Below are positions 27,190 to 38,557 of a DNA stretch of 64,000 nucleotides, piece by piece. How positions within the stretch are numbered: position 1 is the first letter of the stretch; every line of letters begins with the position of its first letter. The DNA is from Allobaculum stercoricanis DSM 13633 (GTDB lineage Bacteria; Bacillota_I; Bacilli_A; Erysipelotrichales; Erysipelotrichaceae). The notes under the pieces were generated by a model. It had not been told where the DNA came from, searched no databases, and saw only the letters and a list, made by a program, of their open reading frames with translations. The DNA is taken from contig NZ_KB913034.1 of assembly GCF_000384195.1 (NCBI RefSeq), positions 1-64,000 on the forward strand. The letters are read 5' to 3'. The translations under genes and the position numbers were made by a program.

Positions 27190-27739
27190 TCCGACTGATC
27201 CAAATACAATGGAAAATCAAGAGATGGATGCAACAGCGACTGTTGAGGCATCTACAGAAGAAACACTTGAAGATCCAGTTGAAGCACTTCAAAAAGAAAT
27301 TGAATCGCTTCAAGCACAACTTGCTGAATGCAAAAACGAACAGCTTCGCGCCTATGCCGATACGGATAACACCCGTAAGCGATTATTAAGGGAAGCTGAA
27401 CAAGTTAAAAAATATAGATTCCAAAATGCAGCGCTAGAATTGTTACCGATCTTGGATAACTTAAACCGCGCGCTCGCAACGAAACCAGAAAATCCAGAAG
27501 TTGAAAACTTCGTTAAAGGATTTGAAATGATTCAAACGCAATTCGTAAATGCCTTAAGTAATGAAGGTGTGATTGAAATTGAAGCGTTGAATCAACCATT
27601 CGATGCCAACTTCATGCAGGCGTTAGCTACCGAACATCAAGAAGGCGTTGAAGCAGGAATTGTTATTGAAGTTTTACAAAAAGGTTATAAATTGAAAGAT
27701 CGCATTTTGCGACCAGCTCTCGTTAAAGTGAGCGACTAA
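27182..27739 (+). CDS. grpE: Nucleotide exchange factor GrpE
   Basis: 185 aa. An acidic disordered N-terminus (about 1-45) leads into a long coiled coil and the C-terminal beta domain with EGVIEIEALNQPFDANFMQA. It releases ADP from DnaK. GGAGG lies inside the end of hrcA. Confidence 0.95.
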   Translation: MNNPTDPNTMENQEMDATATVEASTEETLEDPVEALQKEIESLQAQLAECKNEQLRAYADTDNTRKRLLREAEQVKKYRFQNAALELLPILDNLNRALATKPENPEVENFVKGFEMIQTQFVNALSNEGVIEIEALNQPFDANFMQALATEHQEGVEAGIVIEVLQKGYKLKDRILRPALVKVSD

Positions 27740-29560
<1,821 letters not shown>

Positions 29561-29716
29561 GTTGCCCACACAAGCTTTAAACAATCCATCGTGATAAACG
29601 CTTAAAGAACGGCACATTTTTAATAAAAGTGTGAGCCATTCGCGACAATTGGCGTCATGCTTAGGCAAATAGGAACGAATTTGATATCCTAAAACACGAT
29701 AAAAATGAAGCACTCT

Positions 29717-29746
29717 AAGCTACAGGGGTTTTCACTTCTGTAGCTT
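29717..29746 (+). promoter_or_regulatory. Hairpin between dnaK and dnaJ
   Basis: AAGCTACAG pairs with CTGTAGCTT across a 12-base loop, followed by a pyrimidine-rich but not T-only run. It may be a weak terminator or processing site that lowers dnaJ relative to dnaK. The rest of 29561-29770 shows no gene. Confidence 0.45.
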
Positions 29747-29770
29747 TCTGCATGAGAAGGGAGAAAGAGA

Positions 29771-30886
29771 ATGTCTCAGCCCAAAGACCTATATGAAATC
29801 CTTGGTGTCAGTCGTGATGCTAGCCAAGAAGAGATCAAGAAAGCCTACCGCAAACTAGCTCGCAAATATCATCCGGATGTAAACAAAGAACCGGATGCCG
29901 AAGAAAAATTTAAAGAAATCAACGGCGCTTATGAAGTTCTCGGAAACGAAGAAAAGCGTAGACAATACGACCGATTTGGAACAACAGATGGTCAGGCCGG
30001 AGGATTCGATTTCTCCAGCTTCTTTGATCAAGGCGATCCATTTGGTGATTTATTCAATATGTTCACCGGTGGTTCAACGTATAGCCAAGCCAACTATCGG
30101 ACAGCGCCACGTCGTGGAGAAGATCAATATCAGCGCATGACCATTGAGTTCATGGAAGCTATTGAAGGAACAACAAGAACAATTCGTCTTGATATAGATG
30201 AACCATGTGATCATTGCCATGGATCTGGGGCAGAATCCAAAGACGATGTACAAACATGCTCACGATGCAACGGTCGTGGTTATGTCGTTGAAGTCACGAA
30301 TTCCTTATTTGGTCAAGTTCAAAGACAAACTACATGTCCAGAATGTCATGGAACAGGACAAACGATTAAAAATAAATGTCATGCCTGCAACGGAAGTGGT
30401 TTCCATCACGTTCGTAAAGAATTGGAAATCAAAATTCCACAAGGCATTATGTCCGGTCAACGCATCCGCTTAGCAGGAAAAGGTGGAAGCGGCATGAACG
30501 GTGGTCCAAATGGCGATTTATATATCGAAATTTTTGTCAAAGAACATCCAGTCTTCAAACGGGATGGTCAAGACATTTATATCGAAGTACCAATCTCAGC
30601 AATCGATGCCACTTTAGGTAAAAGCTTAAAAGTGCCAACAGTGCATGGAGATGTCGATTTGAATATCCCTGGCGGGACTCAACCTGGACAACGCTTCCGC
30701 TTAAAAGGACAAGGTGTTCCTTACGGCAAAGCAAGTGGTGACCAATATGTCGATGTCAAAGTCGAAATTCCTAAAAAAGTGACCGATGCGGAACGTGAAT
30801 TGTATGAACAAATCCGTGACCATCGGGCAAAAACTGAAGAAGATGGACCATTTGAAAAGTTCAAAAAATTCTTCTCCGGAAAATAG
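29771..30886 (+). CDS. dnaJ: Chaperone DnaJ (type I)
   Basis: 371-aa Hsp40 with J domain (HPD in KYHPDVNK, about residues 35-37), a Gly/Phe-rich region, four CxxCxGxG zinc repeats (about 142-205) and C-terminal substrate domains. It delivers clients to DnaK. Purine-rich ribosome binding site GAAGGGAG. Confidence 0.97.
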   Translation: MSQPKDLYEILGVSRDASQEEIKKAYRKLARKYHPDVNKEPDAEEKFKEINGAYEVLGNEEKRRQYDRFGTTDGQAGGFDFSSFFDQGDPFGDLFNMFTGGSTYSQANYRTAPRRGEDQYQRMTIEFMEAIEGTTRTIRLDIDEPCDHCHGSGAESKDDVQTCSRCNGRGYVVEVTNSLFGQVQRQTTCPECHGTGQTIKNKCHACNGSGFHHVRKELEIKIPQGIMSGQRIRLAGKGGSGMNGGPNGDLYIEIFVKEHPVFKRDGQDIYIEVPISAIDATLGKSLKVPTVHGDVDLNIPGGTQPGQRFRLKGQGVPYGKASGDQYVDVKVEIPKKVTDAERELYEQIRDHRAKTEEDGPFEKFKKFFSGK

Positions 30887-30957
30887 AAATAAACATATAA
30901 GAGGATGAATGGAAGTAGATTCTTCCTTACGCAAATGATAAGGAAAGGAGCGATACT

Positions 30958-31872
30958 ATGGCAGACAACAAAAGACTTTATTCGATTTTAGGCATTACGC
31001 CCGATGCGGATGATAAAGAAATAAAAAAAGCATATCGCAAACTCGCCAGAAAATATCACCCTGATGTCAACAAAGACAAAGGGGCAGAAGAAAAATTCAA
31101 AGAAATTAATATGGCAAATGAAGTTCTTTCCGATCCGAAGCGCCGTGCTCAATATGATCAATATGGCGAAATTGCGTTAGATCCAAACTTTAACGAAAAC
31201 GTCTTTAACCAACAAAGCGGTGGCTTTGGCGGGGCGGGATTTAATTTTGAAGACCTCTTTGGCCAAGGTGGTGGATCGTTTAGATCTAGTGGCTTTGGTG
31301 GATTTGAAGATTTATTTGGTCGACAAAGCTCTCGCCCACGCAAAGGGGAAGATAGGAATACCAAAATTTCGATCAGCTTTATGGAAGCAGCCAAAGGGGC
31401 AACGAAAACATTTAGCTTTAATATTCAAAAATCCAATGGCAGTGTGGAACCTTTGACTTTAGAAGTTAAAATTCCAGCCGGAATTCGCGAAGGCCAAAAA
31501 ATTCGTATTGCGAATAAAGGGGAACCAGGATGGAATGGCGGACCAGCTGGCGATTTGTATTTAGAAGTCAGTATTCGCCCAGATCGAAAATTCACACGCG
31601 ATGGCCTAAATATCGAAGTCGTTGTCGATGTGAATTATATCGATGCCGCACTTGGCGGAACAATTGATGTACCAACATTGGATGGCGTGGTGGAAATGAA
31701 AATTCCAGCTGGAATCCAAGCGGATCAAAAGTTGCGTTTAAAAGGCAAAGGGATTGCCAGCGCCAAAGGAACAGGAGATGAATTTGCGAAAATTCGCATC
31801 ACAGTTCCTAAACATCTAAGCGAAAAAGAAAAAGAATTATTCGAACAACTTCGCAATATTCAAGCGCATTAG
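30958..31872 (+). CDS. Second J-domain protein, type II (CbpA/DnaJ-like)
   Basis: 304 aa: J domain with HPD (KYHPDVNK) nearly identical to DnaJ in its first 60 residues, Gly/Phe-rich linker with repeated GGFG/DLFG, no zinc module, then two beta-barrel substrate domains. Lies 71 bases after dnaJ with AAAGGAG before the ATG, in the same operon, and is followed by the operon terminator. Probably a DnaK co-chaperone with a different client range; origin by duplication is inferred. Confidence 0.92.
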   Translation: MADNKRLYSILGITPDADDKEIKKAYRKLARKYHPDVNKDKGAEEKFKEINMANEVLSDPKRRAQYDQYGEIALDPNFNENVFNQQSGGFGGAGFNFEDLFGQGGGSFRSSGFGGFEDLFGRQSSRPRKGEDRNTKISISFMEAAKGATKTFSFNIQKSNGSVEPLTLEVKIPAGIREGQKIRIANKGEPGWNGGPAGDLYLEVSIRPDRKFTRDGLNIEVVVDVNYIDAALGGTIDVPTLDGVVEMKIPAGIQADQKLRLKGKGIASAKGTGDEFAKIRITVPKHLSEKEKELFEQLRNIQAH

Positions 31873-31880
31873 AAAGTGTA

Positions 31881-31917
31881 AACGGCAAAGGGACATGAAA
31901 CCCTTTGTCGTTTTTTT
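31881..31917 (+). terminator. Terminator of the hrcA-dnaK operon
   Basis: AACGGCAAAGGG pairs with CCCTTTGTCGTT, then seven T. Confidence 0.92.
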
Positions 31918-32024
31918 ACGCAAAATTCAGGTGGTTTGTCTTGATGAACAATAGAAATGGGCTGATAATAAAGAATATTTGTGCAAAAGCCCTAAAATGC
32001 GGATGGACGAAGTGAGGATTAAAT

Positions 32025-32900
32025 ATGGATGAAAAGAAAATCGTAAATCTAGAAGAAGATTTAACAACTGAACATACCAACGAACCTGTTTCTTTAGAAG
32101 AACAAGCAGAACAGAAAATGCAAAAAACGATTTTAACAACAGATCAACAAACAGAAAAAGTGCTAGCAGATGAACCAGAAGTTGAACTCGTTGACGAAAA
32201 TGAAATGCCAAATGAACAAGCACAAGAAGTACCTCTCGTGCTCGATGCAAATATTACAAGTGAAGAAGAGATTGAAATTGATCACACAGAAGAGATCAAT
32301 CAAATCAATGCCCAAATTCAACAAACTTATGCCAAATATAAACGAACAATGATTTATTTAGTGGCTTGTTTTGTGATTTATATTGTCTTCATGTTTGTCG
32401 TTAAAGAATCATGGAGCGTATATGTTGTTTTGGCCAACTGTGTCGCGATGATTGCTTTAGCTGTATACGACACGCGTTTAACACGTAAAATTCGAAGACT
32501 TGCGACAGAACGTGGTCGTTTGATGGAAGAATCCAAAGTGGCCAATGGTCAGGCAGTGGCAACCGACTTACCTATGGTTGAAAATGCGCAATCTTTAAAC
32601 GATCTTCCTCGCCAATTTACAGTTTTAGATGATATCGAATTTGAAGATGGAACAGTTGCTGAACATATCGTTGTCTCTCCTTATGGAATTGCCGTAGTTG
32701 GCGATGAATCACTCAAAGACAATGTGCTGCAAGCATTAGATCAATGTGGTGTGGACCAGGCAGAAGAACTAGTAATGTTCTATGATCCAAATGAAGAAAC
32801 AAGTGAACTCGTTCAAAAAATTTTACAAGTCAATGTCAATTGTTTAGATGAAAGACAAATTATGCAGATCCTGCTTAATTTAACAGGACTTAGCAAATAG
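32025..32900 (+). CDS. Membrane protein with an acidic N-tail and NERD-like C-domain
   Basis: 291 aa, not recognised as a named family. The first about 90 residues are strongly acidic and probably disordered, then a short coiled segment, two TM helices (about 107-145), a basic linker and a cytosolic C-domain. That domain starts VLDDIEFEDGTVAEHIVVSP followed by YGIAVVGDE, which resembles the opening of nuclease-related (NERD) domains, but the catalytic acidic/Lys set is not obvious. GAAGTGAGG ribosome binding site; single gene with its own terminator, which served as an intron target. Confidence 0.65.
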   Translation: MDEKKIVNLEEDLTTEHTNEPVSLEEQAEQKMQKTILTTDQQTEKVLADEPEVELVDENEMPNEQAQEVPLVLDANITSEEEIEIDHTEEINQINAQIQQTYAKYKRTMIYLVACFVIYIVFMFVVKESWSVYVVLANCVAMIALAVYDTRLTRKIRRLATERGRLMEESKVANGQAVATDLPMVENAQSLNDLPRQFTVLDDIEFEDGTVAEHIVVSPYGIAVVGDESLKDNVLQALDQCGVDQAEELVMFYDPNEETSELVQKILQVNVNCLDERQIMQILLNLTGLSK

Positions 32901-32916
32901 TCGATATAAATCAATA

Positions 32917-32948
32917 GTGGAGCCGATCCGATCGGTTCCACTTTTTTT
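32917..32948 (+). terminator. Terminator and group II intron target
   Basis: GTGGAGCCGAT pairs with ATCGGTTCCAC, then seven T. The intron start GTGTATCGGGC follows 4 bases later. Confidence 0.9.
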
Positions 32949-33533
32949 AGAAGTGTATCGGGCATGGCACACATCTAGGTGGTGTAAGACCACTATGATA
33001 GCGTATCTTCGCAACCGCTAACCATTAGCTTAAGGCAAGGGGGTCACCGGTAACGGGGATTCTAAAAGAAGCCGGCGGCAAAGTTCCGGCCAGAGGAACA
33101 CGAAGCACATCAAGCTATAGATTGGAGATGAGTAGAAAGGTGAAGGTATCGCATGAAAGAGAGGAGCAGAAAAAATATATACATCTGAGAAGGAAAAGTC
33201 TTTAAGCCAGGGAGAATTTCTTTTCAGCTATCTCAGGCGCTTTCCACGCTATATGAATACGAACCGCCTAGTGCCGAACGGCATGTTGAGTAGAGTGAAA
33301 GGAAATTTAGATAGACCCTACTCGATTCAATAAGCATTAGAATTCTGATTCCTATGAATGAAAAATTGTTTAATTGAAGGTTAATTAAAAAATAAAGTGT
33401 GATACATTTAAAATAATGAAAGGCTTTTTAAAAATATGGTTATGAAATTCCTGATATAAATCCCTGCGCGTATAAATATGAAACAGTTGAATGGCGCAGG
33501 GGAAGATAATGCAAATAACAAAAGGAGATTAAA

Positions 33534-34547
33534 ATGCAGAAGAAAAACGCTTTCGTCGCTATTCTTATGGCAGTGGTTGTTATGTTAAATGTGCTTATTT
33601 GCCCTGTTTTTGCTGAGTATAATAAAAGATATTTGACTAAAGAAGTAGTTAATTTTAACAACGGCATTGTTCATATGCTTTGCGATAATTTAGGACTTGA
33701 AGTTGACTTATCGAGAGCTAAGCCTCTTAACGATTCGAATAAAGAACCAAGATATATGTATATTCCTTTTTCTGAAGGCGGGTATTTGATTTATGACTCA
33801 CAAGAAAATTTCGTAACTGAATTTAGTGAAAGTGAAGAAAATGAAATAGCCTTCGATGGTGCTGATTATATTTATGCTGGTCCTCGTTCGCTTTACAAGA
33901 TTATTGAAGGTGGTTTATTTAATATCCAAACGAAAGAATTTGTGAATGCACAAGAAGAATTTATGCATGGAATTAAAGAATTAGAAAATGACATTTCAGT
34001 AGCTGTTCGGGAAAACGAGGCAAAAATAGGGATTGAAATGCTTTCAACAAATGCTACAAGTACAATTTCTGGGCCTCTTCCCAACTATCATCATAATCCT
34101 GATGGAAGATGCGGAGCGACTGCGGCAGCTATGTTATTACGTTGGTATGATATTTATCGAAATGGGAAATATGTACCGAGCAACCTTGAAAGTAGTTCTG
34201 GGGTTGCTCTAATTGATCATCTTTGGAGTAAGATGAAAAGTTCGACTCATTCAGGAGCTTATCCAGGAGTTGTTTATGTAGAAATGATGAATTACATTAA
34301 CACACAAGGAATTTCTCATGCTGGTGGGATAGATGTATATAGCAATGAGTATGTTATTGGTAGAGTTGACTCATATGGAACACCTTTCCTATTGAACGTT
34401 TTGAACCATCCTAAATACGAAAATCACTTTGTAACGGGATATGGGTATTATTCAGATTCTACCGGATTTTATCCAATCGTAAATGATGGATGGGGGAATA
34501 GAAACATAAAAATCCACTCTAACTATGCCCATCAAATCATATGGTAA
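33534..34547 (+). CDS. Secreted C39-like cysteine peptidase
   Basis: 337 aa with AAGGAG before the ATG. A signal peptide (hydrophobic 6-27, ending near VFAEY) leads into an N-terminal domain of about 150 residues, then a papain-like C39_2-type peptidase domain. GRCGATAAAM supplies Cys193, ENHFVTGYGYY supplies His298, and IVNDGWG supplies Asn317. No ABC or propeptide partner of bacteriocin systems is present; the next gene is a small anchored protein. The N-terminal domain may be an inhibitory prodomain. It lies inside the wrecked intron, so it was acquired there. Substrate unknown. Confidence 0.78.
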   Translation: MQKKNAFVAILMAVVVMLNVLICPVFAEYNKRYLTKEVVNFNNGIVHMLCDNLGLEVDLSRAKPLNDSNKEPRYMYIPFSEGGYLIYDSQENFVTEFSESEENEIAFDGADYIYAGPRSLYKIIEGGLFNIQTKEFVNAQEEFMHGIKELENDISVAVRENEAKIGIEMLSTNATSTISGPLPNYHHNPDGRCGATAAAMLLRWYDIYRNGKYVPSNLESSSGVALIDHLWSKMKSSTHSGAYPGVVYVEMMNYINTQGISHAGGIDVYSNEYVIGRVDSYGTPFLLNVLNHPKYENHFVTGYGYYSDSTGFYPIVNDGWGNRNIKIHSNYAHQIIW

Positions 34548-34553
34548 TTTGAA

Positions 34554-34904
34554 ATGAAAAAAGAATTATTTGCTTTTCTCATATTGGTTTTGATTACTTG
34601 TTTTGGGATATTCTTTCTCACTTCAAATGGTCACAGTTCACCGATGAATTATCTTGTTGGCCAAGTCATATCAAAAGAGGGCAACACGTTAACGATTGAA
34701 GTGGATCATGAAAAATCTAATTTAAAAACGCCTTTAACAGAAAGTGTTTATTCCGTTGATGTAAAGGATATTGGAAGCTATTTTACCGATCCACAGATCG
34801 GAGATACCGTTCGGATTACTTGTAGTAAAGATATGAGTTTTCTTATTGCGATTTATGATGAAGATGAAGTGATAAATGATGCTGTAAGTACGGAATTGAA
34901 CTGA
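34554..34904 (+). CDS. Small membrane-anchored or secreted protein
   Basis: 116 aa starting 6 bases after the peptidase stop, so probably cotranslated. It has an N-terminal hydrophobic helix (about 5-25) and an extracellular beta-rich domain (YLVGQVISKEGNTLTIEV, later IGDTVRITCS) resembling a small OB-type fold. Not recognised as a family. A role as partner or immunity protein of the peptidase is only a guess from position. Confidence 0.6.
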   Translation: MKKELFAFLILVLITCFGIFFLTSNGHSSPMNYLVGQVISKEGNTLTIEVDHEKSNLKTPLTESVYSVDVKDIGSYFTDPQIGDTVRITCSKDMSFLIAIYDEDEVINDAVSTELN

Positions 34905-35121
34905 TCTCGGCAATAAATTGTCGAAGTAGAAAATTATAATGTTTTAAAAAGGCGCATGAACACAAGAGATGTAACTCTCGAGTAAGCATGCATCTTTTTT
35001 TTGCACTTTAAAATTTGATGAGGTGTTTTTTGACCTCAAACATTTTATAGCGAAGAATTTAATCGGATTCTTCGCTGATTTCTTTTGTGCGGTATAGCTC
35101 TCTCCTGTCAGGAGAAAGTTC
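34905..35121. other. Intergenic stretch within the intron insert
   Basis: No gene seen. A palindrome-rich segment around 34970-34985 (AACTCTCGAGT) and a CTCTCCTGTCAGGAGA hairpin at about 35100-35115 are present, without clear terminator form. Confidence 0.35.
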
Positions 35122-35172
35122 GTATGCATCAAATGAATGACGTGCATTATGTTATATAGCTTTTTGAAATAA
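35122..35172 (+). mobile_element. Solo IS66 left end
   Basis: GTATGCATCAAATGAATGACG and the following 30 bases align with the left end of the complete IS66 copy at 22539 (including the TAGC.TTTTGA.ATAA stretch) with scattered differences. No transposase follows, so this is a remnant of a relative. Confidence 0.7.
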
Positions 35173-35187
35173 AGAAAATGTAGAGTA

Positions 35188-35345
35188 ATGAGTGAAGCTC
35201 TCCGAGGACGCCTTTGCGGGATCGGCACGCGGCCGGAGCGGACTCCTTCTGCTGCTAAGGGAGTTCCTTTTGTCACACCGATCGCCTTGTCTTGCACTGT
35301 GGTGCGTGCGAATCGTTCAGCGACGACCGACGCGGCAAAAGGAAT
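35188..35345. other. GC-rich island of unknown origin
   Basis: A run such as GGATCGGCACGCGGCCGGAG stands out sharply from the AT-rich surroundings. A 71-codon frame (35188-35403) crosses it but has no ribosome binding site and unlikely composition, so I do not call it a gene. Confidence 0.45.
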
Positions 35346-35521
35346 TAAAACATTCTTATATGTAAATTTTATGAAAAAGAATAGAAGGAAAAGGATCGTT
35401 TAAATAGAGTTTGCGTCTCAATTTCTTTTTATCCCATATTGCCAGAATTGGTTATTTTTAAATTGCACAAATTGGTAGTTCTTATATTGCGTTTTACATC
35501 AGTGCAACTAAAACCCATGTA

Positions 35522-36043
35522 TGTCGACCACCAGAAAGTACCTTTCTAGGTTTCACCTTTTGGAAAGGAAAAGACGGATGGAAGGCAAAACCGGCAAATG
35601 ACCGTAAACAAAGACTCTATGACAAAATTAAAGAAGTTCTTTGTAGAAAAAGAGCGGCTGCATCACCATTAAAAGACGTGTTTACAAAAGTAAACCAAAT
35701 CGTCAGAAGTTGGATTAACTATTTTAGCATTGGTTCGATGAAAAAGTTCCTGACTAAGTTCGGCGAGTGGCTCAGGCATAAAATTCGAGTTGTCATATTG
35801 AAGCAGTGGAAAAGACCACGAACAATCTTTGATAACCTGATGAAATTGAATCGCATATCTAAATGGCCTTTAGAATCTGAATTGATCAGACAAACGGCCA
35901 ACTCCAGGCTAGGCCTATATAGGACAGCAGGAATGCGAACAGTGAACTTTCTGATCTCACCAAATATTTTGGCAATGAGAAAAGGAGATCGACCAGGATT
36001 GATCGATCCCCTTAATCTCTATTTATCATTTTATAACGCATGA
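35522..36043 (+). pseudogene. Group II intron reverse transcriptase/maturase, C-terminal remnant
   Basis: About 174 codons open without a start: FLGFTFWKGKDGWK (end of the RT thumb), then the maturase domain VNQIVRSWINYFSIGSMKKF and LRHKIRVVILKQWK, ending at the normal C-terminus. The whole catalytic RT part, including the YADD region, is gone. It cannot support mobility. Confidence 0.88.
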
Positions 36044-36155
36044 AATAAAACTGTAAAGCTGTAGCGCTGTATACGAGAACCGTACGTACGGTGCAATGAG
36101 AGGGACGGAAATTTAATTAATCCCCCTCTACCTTCTCAAGTCAGGAATGAATTGA

Positions 36156-36887
36156 TTATTCGCTTTCTACAATAGGTTCGGCTTCTTCATCTTTGAGCAA
36201 GTATTTCCATTCGAAATGGTGATGGATGAAATAAATAGTCGCAATGGATAAGGCAACTAAAAGAACTTCTTGAGCGATTCTTGGTAAATGCCAAAGATCA
36301 ATCCAACAAATACCAACATAAAGAAGTAAGAAGACTTCCAGATAGACAACTATCAACATCCAATAGCGACGGTTGGTGATGGCGCGTTTCATTTGAAAAG
36401 CAAAGCCAGCAAAAAGAATCATCATGGATATAGCCTCGGTCATCGCCATCCAAAGATTGGCAACTTCATTAGGATTGTTCGAAGGTTGTAATCCCGAAAA
36501 TAAAGAATCAAGGGCGATAAAACCAATAAAAATTGCTTCATAACAAGTCCCTTCGACAAACCCGATCAAAAGGGCGTGGGAGCTTCGTTCTCGTTTAAAT
36601 GAACGACCATAAAATAACAACGTAAAGGCGAGAATCAAAAAGGCGAAAGTCGCACAATAAACAACCGCAAAAGATGAAGTTTGCGCTAAGATTTGTTGGA
36701 ACCAATCTTGATCATAGAAAATGGCAGGTAAAATCATCCAAACACAAAGGTAGGAGAGGATTAAAGCTGATGCGCCTTTAATTGCTGGTTTCCAACCTCC
36801 TTCTTGAATAAAACAATACAGTAAAATAGCGAGCATCGGTAAAACGGAGCTCATTAAAACAAGGACAATATGGGAGAATAGAAACAT
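36156..36887 (-). CDS. Polytopic membrane protein (YhfC-like?)
   Basis: 243 aa from the ATG at 36887, which has AAAGGAGA 7 bases upstream (frame opens at 36926). About seven hydrophobic helices, with GFVEGTCYEAIFIGF in the middle, where YhfC-type putative intramembrane proteases carry their conserved Glu; a HHHFEW segment lies near the C-terminus. The family link is tentative. Single gene directly behind the intron remnant. Confidence 0.55.
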   Translation of the reverse strand: MFLFSHIVLVLMSSVLPMLAILLYCFIQEGGWKPAIKGASALILSYLCVWMILPAIFYDQDWFQQILAQTSSFAVVYCATFAFLILAFTLLFYGRSFKRERSSHALLIGFVEGTCYEAIFIGFIALDSLFSGLQPSNNPNEVANLWMAMTEAISMMILFAGFAFQMKRAITNRRYWMLIVVYLEVFLLLYVGICWIDLWHLPRIAQEVLLVALSIATIYFIHHHFEWKYLLKDEEAEPIVESE

Positions 36888-37146
36888 AGAAGTCTCCTTT
36901 CTAATATGGAATATTAATGGATTCAATGCGAATAGAAATTCCGTGTAAAGTTAAAACGTTATCATTATATCATTGCAATTGAAAATCAGAAAAAAGCGTA
37001 ATGTTCTTTGAGCATATAAAATTGAGCAAAATAGAAAGTAGCTAAACGATTGCGAAACTAGACGATTTGATTTGTTTTTTAGACCAAAGATGGATTGATT
37101 AATAATCTGGATTACAATAAGAAGAAAGATAAAGTAGGTGATCGAA

Positions 37147-38070
37147 ATGAAAGGGCATGGAAAGAAGGGTTCTGTAAAACGGAAAAAAACGTGGCGTATT
37201 TTTGTCTTGGTGTCCTGCATGAGTATGTCGATGGTTTTTGGTGGATGTACCAAAAAAGATGTTGTGCGCGTTGCGGTCAGTGAAGAACAACACGTACAAA
37301 TCTTCGCTGAATTGTTTTGCCAATTGGCAAAAGAAAAAGATATTCCATGTGAAACAAGGAAAACTCAATCCGGAATCGCGAATATTCATCCCGCATTAGA
37401 AAACGATTCACTACAAGTCGGGCTGGAATATACACAAACGGCTTGGTCAAATATTTTACAAAAACATACGACTTATCGTCCCAATGATTTAACCGAACTC
37501 CAGCGTGAATATCAAAAACGCAATTTGTATTGGTGTAATCTTCCACGAGTTGAAGATGCTTACTCATTAGCGGTGAGTCAAGAAACAGCAAAGAAATATG
37601 ATCTGCAAACACTTAGTGATCTAGCTAAGGTAAGCGAGGCACTTGTTATTGGAGCCCCAACATTATTTTTTGAAGAAGCAGACGCATATCCTTTGATCAA
37701 GGAAAGCTATGGCATGAGCTTTAAGACAACGGTGAATATTTCTGAACAAGATGTAGCATCCAATATATTGGATCAAAAAGTGGATGTGGTCTCTGCCCAT
37801 TCTTTAGATGGCGGAATGCGAGCTGCAGACCTTGTTGTGTTAGAAGATGATTTAAATGTAGGAGTTGTTGCGACGGTGGGCGTTGTTATAAGCAAGCCGG
37901 CGATGATGGCACATCCCCAACTTAATGTTGTCGCACAAGAGATCGGTCGGATTTTGACGAGTGAGCAATTAGCGGATCTTTCGCAAGACGTTTTAAATGG
38001 CGTATCGACACCAGAAGAAATTGCTAGACAGTTATTGATCGAAAATGATTTGATTGAACCTAAAAATTAA
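37147..38070 (+). CDS. Quaternary-amine-type substrate-binding lipoprotein (OpuAC/OpuBC family), orphan
   Basis: 307 aa from the ATG at 37147 behind AGGTGAT (the GTG three codons earlier is unlikely). Lipobox VFGGC, so it should be lipid-anchored outside the cell. It shows the OpuAC layout: VRVAVSEEQHVQIFAELFC, an ALENDSLQVGLEYTQTAW motif (the AL..G..D...EYTGT region) and a closing ILTSEQLADLSQDVLNG. Relatives bind glycine betaine, choline or carnitine. No permease or ATPase gene is next to it, so it must use a distant transporter or act alone. Confidence 0.78.
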   Translation: MKGHGKKGSVKRKKTWRIFVLVSCMSMSMVFGGCTKKDVVRVAVSEEQHVQIFAELFCQLAKEKDIPCETRKTQSGIANIHPALENDSLQVGLEYTQTAWSNILQKHTTYRPNDLTELQREYQKRNLYWCNLPRVEDAYSLAVSQETAKKYDLQTLSDLAKVSEALVIGAPTLFFEEADAYPLIKESYGMSFKTTVNISEQDVASNILDQKVDVVSAHSLDGGMRAADLVVLEDDLNVGVVATVGVVISKPAMMAHPQLNVVAQEIGRILTSEQLADLSQDVLNGVSTPEEIARQLLIENDLIEPKN

Positions 38071-38088
38071 AAAGCAAAAGAATAACGC

Positions 38089-38123
38089 AAAGGGGATTTT
38101 GTACGAAAAATCCTCTTTTTTTC
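38089..38123 (+). terminator. Terminator of the binding lipoprotein gene
   Basis: AGGGGATTTT pairs with AAAAATCCTCT, followed by a run of T. Confidence 0.88.
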
Positions 38124-38162
38124 TACATTTTTTTGAAACAATAAAAAAGTAGAAAAAAAGCG

Positions 38163-38411
38163 TGTTGCATAGAGTTGCCAAGTGGTGATGAATAATCGAA
38201 ATAGATTGATATTCAATACTAATAGAGATAAATATACATCTTATATATAATATTAATTGTCATATCGTGTGAAAAGAAAGATGAAGAGGAATGTGGAATA
38301 TGGCGCAACATAATGCAACATAAAAAAACAGGGAGAGCATAAAAAGAAGGGAAAAGACCTTAATTTTGAACGAATTATGCAATTGATGCACTGTTGCATT
38401 GCGTGTTGCAT
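38163..38411. repeat. Cluster of TGTTGCAT motifs
   Basis: TGTTGCAT occurs at 38163, 38392 and 38404 and inverted (ATGCAACA) at 38313, with a close variant at 38303. The last two are 12 bp apart. The cluster lies 100-300 bp upstream of the sugar-binding protein promoter in an otherwise gene-free 665-bp gap. Possible regulator binding array. Confidence 0.4.
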
Positions 38412-38477
38412 ATTGCACGGCGAATACAACATATTCGAAAAAAATAAAAATGTAATGCTTTTCAAAAGGTTATTCGC

Positions 38478-38483
38478 TATAAT
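38478..38483 (+). promoter_or_regulatory. -10 box of the maltodextrin transporter operon
   Basis: TATAAT with TTCGC before it; no good -35 at the right distance, which fits an activated promoter. Confidence 0.45.
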
Positions 38484-38557
38484 TAGGACGTACAGATTAT
38501 AAAAAACGAACAAGCGGCGAAAAACGTAAGTGCTTTCGCAAAAATGCTTCGAATTGC

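Larger units (their letters stand above)
32953..36140 (+). mobile_element. Degraded group II intron carrying foreign genes
   Basis: The 5' end (GTGTATCGGGCATGGCACAC) matches the intron at 103-1 and continues with conserved domain I-like sequence to about 33330. The 3' end holds a reverse-transcriptase C-terminus (35522-36043) followed by the GTATACGAGAACCGTACGTACGGTG segment and a GAGGGACGG...CCCCCTCTAC hairpin (about 36060-36130), as in class C introns. The middle (about 33370-35500) is unrelated DNA with two genes and an IS66 end. The exact 3' boundary is uncertain. Confidence 0.75.

Noticed and set aside
29705..29720. GCACTC string between dnaK and dnaJ as an internal CIRCE
   Set aside because: No inverted partner at the right distance.
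35188..35403. 71-codon reading frame across the GC-rich island
   Set aside because: No ribosome binding site, and the composition reflects the odd DNA, not a recognisable protein.
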